NCBI GenBank assembly: GCA_016297675.1
Contig: JAEDGE010000038.1
Span: forward strand, 1-15,293
DNA length: 15,293 nt
Origin: Oscillospiraceae bacterium
Lineage (GTDB): Bacteria; Bacillota; Clostridia; Oscillospirales; Ruminococcaceae
Direction of reading: 5' to 3'
Shown piece after piece: positions 11,022 through 15,293 of this stretch. The notes under the pieces are model-generated. The model saw nothing but the letters and a program-made list of their open reading frames with translations. It ran no database searches and was not told where the DNA came from. Numbering within the stretch: position 1 is the first letter of the stretch; every line of letters starts with the position of its first letter. The translations under genes were made by a program, and so were the position numbers.

Positions 11022-12235
11022 GATGCGATTTCTGCTCCTTCCATGACTGCCGGCTCTTTTGTCAGCAGCGTATCAATAAACTGTCTGGCAGCACGGGCAC
11101 TTCTGCCGCACTTTCCAAGTGCAAACTGTTCTGCCTCCGCATCCAGTTTGGCAGCATCGATTTGCAGTCCAGCCTGTTCTGCCAGACTGTGTACAATGTC
11201 CAGATACAGCGATTTCTGCGGTCTGGTATAAGTTACAGTAATGCCGAACCGTTCCGAAAGAGAAATTCGCTCCTGTACTGTGTCATTCTGGTGCTTGTCC
11301 GAGCCATCATCGAACGTTTCTTTCACAAGATGGCGACGGTTGCTGGTGGCATAGATGACTGTATTTTTCATTCTTGCTGCAATGCTGCCCTCCAGCGTTG
11401 CCTTTAACGTGCCAAAATTCGGATCATTCTCCGAGAATGTGAGGTCATCAATAAACAGAATAAACTTCAGTGGATTGCGGCAGAGATGTTCCATAATGCG
11501 TGGAATAAACCGCAGCTGGTCTTTTGTCAGCTCAATTAGACGCAAGCCTTGCTCTCGATAAGCATTTGCAATTGCCTTGACAGTTGCGGATTTTCCGGTT
11601 CCAGCATCTCCGGCAAGCAGCACATTGGCAGCATATTTTCCAGCAAGTAGAGCCTTCGTATTGTCTATGACAATGTTTCGTTCCCGTTCATAGCCCACCA
11701 TCTGGTCAAGAGAAATCGGATCGGGGTAACAAATCGGGATAATTTCGCCGGTGGTGTCCAGCGTGAACATATGATACTGGGCGTATAGTCCATAGCCGTG
11801 CCGGTCAATGGCAGCCACTCGCTCATGATAGGCAGCTTCCAAATCAATTTTACGGTTGTTCCAAGTCGGCAAATCTGGAAAGAACGGCATCTCTGCCTGA
11901 AGCTGAGAGGCAGTCAGCATGGCGATTTTCTGGAACAAATGCAGTTCGGTTTCCAGACATTTTTTCATCGCTTCGGAAACGGGTTCCCCTGCACCGATTC
12001 GTTGCACATAAACGGTTTCTTCTTCCAGTACCATTTTTTCAATATAGTCTGTCAGGTTATCTGTTGCGGCATAGAGTGCTGCCACAATGGCACTGTATGC
12101 CCGAATTTGCTTTGCCATATCTTTTCGTTCGATATGACAGAAGTCCATGAGTGCATGGATGACTGGATTTTGCTGCAAACCACGAAACAGCACCAGTGCA
12201 TCCAGCCCATACCCCAGTTCTTCTTTTAAGGTCAT
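11015..12235 (-). CDS. DUF815-family AAA+ ATPase
   Basis: A 406-residue ATPase of the DUF815 (PF05673-type) family, whose cellular role is not established. Residues 1-150 are a helical N-terminal region. The AAA+ core follows: Walker A GDAGTGKS (209-216), Walker B FILFIDD (258-264), sensor-1 ATSNR (296-300) and an arginine-finger-like ERISLSERFG (322-331). A short helical lid ends the protein. All ATPase motifs are intact and the length fits the family. Start ATG 12235-12233 follows GAGGATG with 8-nt spacing. It lies 48 nt after the GNAT gene and overlaps ilvA by 7 nt, so it appears to be co-expressed with branched-chain amino-acid genes. A functional link with IlvA is only inferred from this coupling. 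Confidence 0.88.
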   Translation of the reverse strand: MTLKEELGYGLDALVLFRGLQQNPVIHALMDFCHIERKDMAKQIRAYSAIVAALYAATDNLTDYIEKMVLEEETVYVQRIGAGEPVSEAMKKCLETELHLFQKIAMLTASQLQAEMPFFPDLPTWNNRKIDLEAAYHERVAAIDRHGYGLYAQYHMFTLDTTGEIIPICYPDPISLDQMVGYERERNIVIDNTKALLAGKYAANVLLAGDAGTGKSATVKAIANAYREQGLRLIELTKDQLRFIPRIMEHLCRNPLKFILFIDDLTFSENDPNFGTLKATLEGSIAARMKNTVIYATSNRRHLVKETFDDGSDKHQNDTVQERISLSERFGITVTYTRPQKSLYLDIVHSLAEQAGLQIDAAKLDAEAEQFALGKCGRSARAARQFIDTLLTKEPAVMEGAEIASC

Positions 12236-12266
12236 AAAAGGGTCATCCTCTTTTCAAAATGCAATG

Positions 12267-12290
12267 GGGGCACAGCAGGAATGCTACCCC
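12267..12290. other. Small hairpin between the GNAT and DUF815 genes
   Basis: GGGG (12267-12270) pairs with CCCC (12287-12290), and inside it AGCA (12274-12277) with TGCT (12282-12285). A T run follows only on the plus strand, where no gene precedes it. On the minus strand there is no T run, so minus transcription probably continues. It may be an mRNA processing or stabilising hairpin. Confidence 0.35.
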
Positions 12291-12781
12291 GTTTTTTGCA
12301 TTTTATAATTTTTTAAGAAAACGCCATGCCGTTCCACAAGCTGTTCTTGTAGAAGCAGATATCCTCGCTTTTCAAAAAACGGCTTTGCGGTAATCGAAGC
12401 ATGTACGGTAATTTGTTGTGCTCCTTGCTGCATGGCGTATTGTTCTAATTTGTCACAGATTACAGTTCCAATCCCACAAGACTGGCAGGCATGATGCACA
12501 TACAAACAATCGAGATACCCAGTTTGTTCAAGATTGCCAAATCCCACAATCTTATTTTCAAGGATTGCAATTTGCGTAAAGGTATGGAGAAATTTTTCAT
12601 GCCATGCCGCAGGTACTGCTGTTGTAGGTGCCCACGCTTGTAGTTGTTCCGGTGTGTAGTCTTTTTGATTGATCCTATGAATGGTTTCATAGAACAATTT
12701 CCCTAAGTCCGGCAGGTCAGACGATTGATAGGAACGCAGCTGCAAGGCATTTTGCAGACCGTACAGCGTTTTTTTATCCAT
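12284..12781 (-). CDS. GNAT-family N-acetyltransferase
   Basis: A 165-residue acetyl-CoA-dependent acyltransferase. The first strand LQLRSYQSSDL begins near residue 13. The acetyl-CoA pyrophosphate loop is in motif A (YLDCLYVHHACQSCGIGTVI, Q-x-x-G-x-G form, about 89-108). The C-terminal FFEKRGYLLLQEQLVERHGV is typical of YafP-like members. The substrate is unknown. Start ATG 12781-12779 lies 6 nt after the leuB stop with no ribosome site, so translation probably depends on ribosomes finishing leuB. It is followed on the same strand by the DUF815 gene. Confidence 0.88.
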   Translation of the reverse strand: MDKKTLYGLQNALQLRSYQSSDLPDLGKLFYETIHRINQKDYTPEQLQAWAPTTAVPAAWHEKFLHTFTQIAILENKIVGFGNLEQTGYLDCLYVHHACQSCGIGTVICDKLEQYAMQQGAQQITVHASITAKPFFEKRGYLLLQEQLVERHGVFLKNYKMQKTG

Positions 12782-12787
12782 TTTTGC

Positions 12788-13870
12788 TTACAACAATTCG
12801 ATGATTTTTGCGGTACATTCTGTGCAGGTCAGCGGTGTGACACCTTCCTTTGCCAAATCTGCTGTCCGGTAGCCAGCTTCCAGATACTTATCCACAGCAT
12901 CTTCAATTGCCTTTGCCTCGTCCATCAGACCAAATGAATACCGCAGCATCATTGCAGCAGAGAGAATCGTTGCAATTGGGTTTGCCTTATTCTGCCCAGC
13001 AATATCCGGTGCAGAGCCGTGAATCGGTTCATACAGACCACGCTTTGTGCTGCCCAGAGAAGCAGACGGCAGCATTCCAATGGAGCCAGTAATCTGAGAA
13101 GCCTCATCGGACAGAATATCACCGAACATATTGGAGGTGACCACGACATCGAATTGTCTCGGATTCTTAACCAGCTGCATCGCTGCATTGTCTACCAGCA
13201 TATCGGTGCAGGTGACATCTGGATAATCCTTTGCCACTTCATGTACCACTTCTCTCCACAGACGAGAGCTTTCCAGTACGTTTGCCTTATCAATGGAAAT
13301 GACATTCTTGTTCCGCTTCTGTGCCGTTTCAAAGGCAACTCTGGCAATCCGCTCTACTTCCATGCGGCTGTAGCATTCGGTGTCATAGGCTTCCTCACCG
13401 TATTTGCCGGTTCTTCTGCCTCGTTCGCCGAAGTAAATACCGCCGGTCAGTTCCCGTACCATCATGATATCGAAGCCTTTTGCTACAATATCTTCTCTCA
13501 GCGGGCAGTCACCCTTGAGTGCCGGATAGAGTTTTGCCGGACGCAGGTTGGTAAACAGTCCCATGGCTTCCCGAATGCCGAGCAGAGCCTTTTCCGGACG
13601 CAGATGCGGCGGCATTTCGTCCCACTTGGAATGCCCCACTGCACCGCCGACCGCACCGAGCAATACGCTGTCACTTGCCAGACAGCCGTCCACGGTTTCT
13701 TTTGGAAGCGGAATACCGGTTGCATCAATGGCACAACCGCCAATGAGATAAGGGGTACAGGTAAAGGTATGACCATACTTTTCTCCGATTTTTTGCAGAA
13801 CAGCCACTGCACTGTCTACGATTTCCGGGCCGATACCGTCGCCCTTGAGTAACGCAATGTTATAATTCAT
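12788..13870 (-). CDS. leuB: 3-Isopropylmalate dehydrogenase
   Basis: A 360-residue NAD-dependent enzyme that oxidatively decarboxylates 3-isopropylmalate to 4-methyl-2-oxopentanoate in leucine synthesis. The family motifs are present: GDGIGPEI (10-17), the GKYGEEAYDTECYSRMEVER segment with the catalytic Tyr, IDKANVLESSR with the catalytic Lys, and NMFGDILSDEAS with Mg2+-binding Asp residues. It matches the usual length. Start ATG 13870-13868 has AAGGAGT with 8-nt spacing to GGAG; the open frame continuing back to 14086 crosses the promoter and is not used. The promoter is at 13946-13974, with a leader hairpin at 13901-13932. It is the first gene of the leuB-GNAT-DUF815-ilvA-ridA block. Confidence 0.96.
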   Translation of the reverse strand: MNYNIALLKGDGIGPEIVDSAVAVLQKIGEKYGHTFTCTPYLIGGCAIDATGIPLPKETVDGCLASDSVLLGAVGGAVGHSKWDEMPPHLRPEKALLGIREAMGLFTNLRPAKLYPALKGDCPLREDIVAKGFDIMMVRELTGGIYFGERGRRTGKYGEEAYDTECYSRMEVERIARVAFETAQKRNKNVISIDKANVLESSRLWREVVHEVAKDYPDVTCTDMLVDNAAMQLVKNPRQFDVVVTSNMFGDILSDEASQITGSIGMLPSASLGSTKRGLYEPIHGSAPDIAGQNKANPIATILSAAMMLRYSFGLMDEAKAIEDAVDKYLEAGYRTADLAKEGVTPLTCTECTAKIIELL

Positions 13871-13900
13871 GGGAAAGACTCCTTTTTCTTTGAATTTTGA

Positions 13901-13932
13901 GAGACTACCAGTAAAAGTACCGGTGATTTCTC
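13901..13932 (-). promoter_or_regulatory. Leader hairpin of leuB mRNA
   Basis: On the minus transcript ACCGGTA (13924-13918) pairs with TACTGGT (13913-13907, one G-U), loop CTTT. The outer GAGA (13932-13929) pairs with TCTC (13904-13901). It lies between the predicted start point and the ribosome site. There is no T run and no Leu-codon leader peptide, so it is not a classical attenuator; the role is unknown. Confidence 0.4.
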
Positions 13933-13945
13933 CAGATACCTCTTT

Positions 13946-13974
13946 ATTATACATCATATCGGTGTGAATTACAA
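13946..13974 (-). promoter_or_regulatory. Promoter of the leuB block
   Basis: On the minus strand TTGTAA (13974-13969), 17 nt and a perfect TATAAT (13951-13946). The start point would be near 13939, giving a leader of about 70 nt. The promoter lies downstream of the terminator at 14005-14035, so leuB is expressed independently of the AraC-type gene. Confidence 0.82.
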
Positions 13975-14004
13975 GGTTTTTGCAAAAATTCCGTGGTTCT
14001 CTGC

Positions 14005-14035
14005 AAAAAACCGATGCAGCATTCCACTGCATCGG
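14005..14035 (-). terminator. Intrinsic terminator downstream of the AraC-type gene
   Basis: A perfect 9-bp G/C-rich stem (14011-14019 with 14027-14035, 7-nt loop) is followed on the minus strand by six T (14010-14005). It separates the AraC-type transcription unit from the leuB promoter. Confidence 0.85.
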
Positions 14036-14183
14036 CATTTTGTTTCCTGTTGAAAGACTTGTTAAACGTGCATTCGATAGGAGCAACTGGATTGTGTCCC
14101 TTTTGTAGATGCCACCGCCTGTTTTCTGCCCTTGAGGGTATCAGAACCTTGATGTTTTTCATCCGCTAACGGTGGAGGGATTG
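14036..14183 (-). other. 148-nt 3' untranslated segment, possibly structured RNA
   Basis: This stretch lies between the AraC-type stop codon and its terminator. Several local hairpins can form on the minus transcript. A 7-bp one (CGCTGAC with GTTAGCG) begins at the stop codon, near 14187-14162. A bulged one, TTCTG..CCC, loop TCAA, GGG CAGAA, lies near 14143-14121. A 71-codon open frame (14162-13947) has no ribosome site and runs through the terminator, so I do not call it a gene. No known RNA family is recognised. Confidence 0.3.
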
Positions 14184-15074
14184 TCAGCGAAGATTTGTCG
14201 CCTTTTCCTGTACCGGAATCCAGATTGCACTTTCGTAGTCAGGAGACTGCATGTCAGGGTTCTCACTGTACCATTCCACACTGTAGCCGTCGGCAAGCTC
14301 ATAGCGTGGATTTCCCGGCAGCCATTCCTTGAAAATCCGTGTGTTAATAGTTTGCAGTGCAGCCGGAAGCGGACCGACACAGCGGAAGATTGCCCATGTG
14401 AAAGCTGGCAGAGTATACAGTTCCATACCGTCTGGCACAGCACCGCCGTCATATTTTCCGGCAATCATGTACCGAAACGTGCCGTCACGGTTAGTATCAA
14501 TACAGATGCCGAACTGTCCAATTTTGTATCGCAGCAGAGCTGCCATCCAATCCGCAGAATATTTTTGCTGCTGACAATTCTGTGCAAATTCTGCCCAGAA
14601 CAACGGAATTTTTTCATAGGAATCGGTTTCCGAGAAGGTTTTTGAAAATCCGATCAGCTGGAACGACTCCATGTTTTGAATGGTATAATCCATATCTGTT
14701 CCTCCTTGAATGGAAATAGTAATTTTCAGAGGGAGAAAGGGGCGAATTTGCGAAGCATGACTGCGAAGCTGACTGGGCGAAATACCATGAAATCGAATAA
14801 ATGCCTTTGCAAAGCTTTCGGGTGTTTCGTAACCGTAGCGAAATGCTACATCAATGACTTTTTCTTTCTTTGCCAGCAAATCCAGTGCAGCCAGATATAA
14901 CCGCCGATTCCGTAGGTATTCTTTGACAGAGTAGCCGGTTACAATTTGAAATCCACGCTGAAAATAAAATGGGGAGATATGTACCGCTGCGGCAATTTCT
15001 GTAATACTGATTTGTTCCAGTAAATGCTGTTCCATATAGTCAATGGACTGCCGCAATGCTTGCATCCATTCCAT
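14184..15074 (-). CDS. AraC-type regulator with GyrI-like effector domain
   Basis: A 296-residue regulator of the Rob/SoxS-like type. Residues 8-104 are the double helix-turn-helix DNA-binding domain (ISITEIAAAVHISPFYFQRGF, then VIDVAFRYGYETPESFAKAF, ending GISPSQLR). Residues about 125-292 form a GyrI-like small-molecule-binding domain (DYTIQNMESFQLIGFSKTFSE onward to ESAIWIPVQ). Start ATG 15074-15072 is chosen because AGGAGG (15088-15083) lies 8 nt upstream; the longer frame would start with a GTG that overlaps this ribosome site. The gene sits between leuD and leuB, with a palindrome around its -10 (15086-15110) suggesting autoregulation. Such regulators usually sense xenobiotics or peptides; the ligand here is unknown, and control of leu genes is not shown. 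Confidence 0.92.
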   Translation of the reverse strand: MEWMQALRQSIDYMEQHLLEQISITEIAAAVHISPFYFQRGFQIVTGYSVKEYLRNRRLYLAALDLLAKKEKVIDVAFRYGYETPESFAKAFIRFHGISPSQLRSHASQIRPFLPLKITISIQGGTDMDYTIQNMESFQLIGFSKTFSETDSYEKIPLFWAEFAQNCQQQKYSADWMAALLRYKIGQFGICIDTNRDGTFRYMIAGKYDGGAVPDGMELYTLPAFTWAIFRCVGPLPAALQTINTRIFKEWLPGNPRYELADGYSVEWYSENPDMQSPDYESAIWIPVQEKATNLR

Positions 15075-15085
15075 ATTTCTCACCT

Positions 15086-15110
15086 CCTGTTCTGATTATA
15101 CCAGAACAGG
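15086..15110 (-). promoter_or_regulatory. Extended -10 promoter inside a perfect palindrome, AraC-type gene
   Basis: On the minus strand TATAAT (15100-15095) with extended TGG is enclosed by perfect 9-bp inverted arms CCTGTTCTG and CAGAACAGG (15086-15094 and 15102-15110). A weak -35, AGGACA, lies 18 nt upstream. One arm touches the AGGAGG ribosome site. A protein bound here would block RNA polymerase, and the arms would pair only if both are transcribed. A lone half-site TCCTGTT lies near 15121-15127. Confidence 0.7.
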
Positions 15111-15210
15111 GGGAGCACTGTCCTGTTATTTTTTGCACAGTTTTGTCCAGTGTTACACGTTCACGTTTGTTCCATAGATTGCTTCAAATGCACAAATAGT
15201 TTTTAACAGA

Positions 15211-15293
15211 TTACTTCACAGAACCATTCTGAATGGAGGCAATCAGACCGCCATTTGTGATAATAGTCTGGATGAACGGTGGAAACGGAGCAG
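15211..15293 (-). CDS. leuD: C-terminus of 3-isopropylmalate dehydratase small subunit
   Basis: An open frame enters from the right edge and ends with TAA at 15213-15211, giving 26 residues: APFPPFIQTIITNGG, then LIASIQNGSVK. The pattern P-F-P-x-F-x-x-x-I-x-x-x-G-G-L is the characteristic end of LeuD, the small subunit of isopropylmalate isomerase, which works just before LeuB in leucine synthesis. The placement next to leuB supports the call. No intrinsic terminator with a T run is visible between this stop and the AraC-type gene (15111-15210). The rest of the gene, and presumably leuC, lies outside the window. Confidence 0.75.
   Translation of the reverse strand, partial: APFPPFIQTIITNGGLIASIQNGSVK

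Noticed and set aside
13871..14086. A 72-codon N-terminal extension of LeuB
   Set aside because: It runs through the terminator at 14005-14035 and the leuB promoter. ATG 13870 has a proper ribosome site and gives the normal length.
13947..14162. A 71-codon minus-strand ORF downstream of the AraC-type gene
   Set aside because: There is no ribosome site, it spans a strong terminator, and it resembles no protein I know.
13871..14183. T-box, leucine leader peptide or other known riboswitch before leuB
   Set aside because: The T-box motif (AGGGTGGNACCGCG), a Leu-codon run and a terminator between the leuB promoter and its start are all absent.
15075..15083. GTG start for the AraC-type gene
   Set aside because: The GTG overlaps the AGGAGG ribosome site that serves ATG 15074.
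1..15293. CRISPR arrays, insertion sequences, prophage or integrase attachment sites
   Set aside because: No regularly spaced repeats, transposase or integrase motifs or tRNA-end duplications were seen by eye. The tRNA cluster is not followed by an integrase gene.

Overview
The window looks like a chromosomal segment of a mid-GC Firmicute, most likely a Ruminococcus-type Clostridium relative. The grounds are consensus sigma-A promoters (TTGACA-17-TATAAT, often with an extended TGn -10), strong AGGAGG ribosome sites, A/U-flanked intrinsic terminators, tRNA genes with encoded CCA, and the gene families themselves. The genus is inferred from this style, not proven. I see no phage, insertion sequence or CRISPR array.

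Layout, left to right. (1) Positions 1-173, minus strand, hold the 5' end of an unrecognised gene with a TTG start and a hairpin-masked ribosome site. (2) A four-gene tRNA operon, Val-Asp-Gly-Cys, on the plus strand (about 396-830). (3) A CNNM/CorC-type membrane protein (935-2227, minus), preceded by a 25-codon leader ORF (2291-2368). The leader resembles the enterobacterial Mg2+-sensing leader MgtL, and its codons can pair with the ribosome site of the membrane-protein gene. (4) Divergently, a short DtxR/MntR-type metalloregulator followed by sbcD and sbcC (2661-7021, plus), the Mre11/Rad50-type nuclease pair. (5) Convergent on the minus strand, an uncharacterised protein that looks like a duplicated P-loop ATPase with decayed Walker A motifs (7114-8118), and upstream of it mtnN (8209-8892). 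The mtnN terminator is folded over the start codon of the downstream gene. (6) A small XRE-type regulator (9061-9282) flanked by two copies of a near-identical 15-nt motif. (7) A minus-strand block of branched-chain amino-acid genes: leuD (C-terminus at the right edge), an AraC/GyrI-type regulator, leuB, a GNAT acetyltransferase, a DUF815 AAA+ ATPase, ilvA and ridA.

How the genes fit together. LeuD and LeuB act in leucine synthesis. IlvA makes 2-oxobutanoate for isoleucine through a reactive enamine intermediate, and RidA hydrolyses that kind of enamine. So leuB-GNAT-DUF815-ilvA-ridA reads as one branched-chain operon driven by a promoter at 13946-13974. The AraC-type gene sits between leuD and leuB with its own promoter, palindromic operator and terminator, like an inserted cassette. 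MtnN recycles methylthioadenosine and S-adenosylhomocysteine. SbcCD processes hairpin and blocked DNA ends.

The most interesting regulatory architecture is the acidic, proline-rich leader ORF upstream of the CNNM gene. The second is the terminator that contains a translation start site between mtnN and the P-loop-like gene. All motif and homology statements are by eye and memory; no search or folding program was run.
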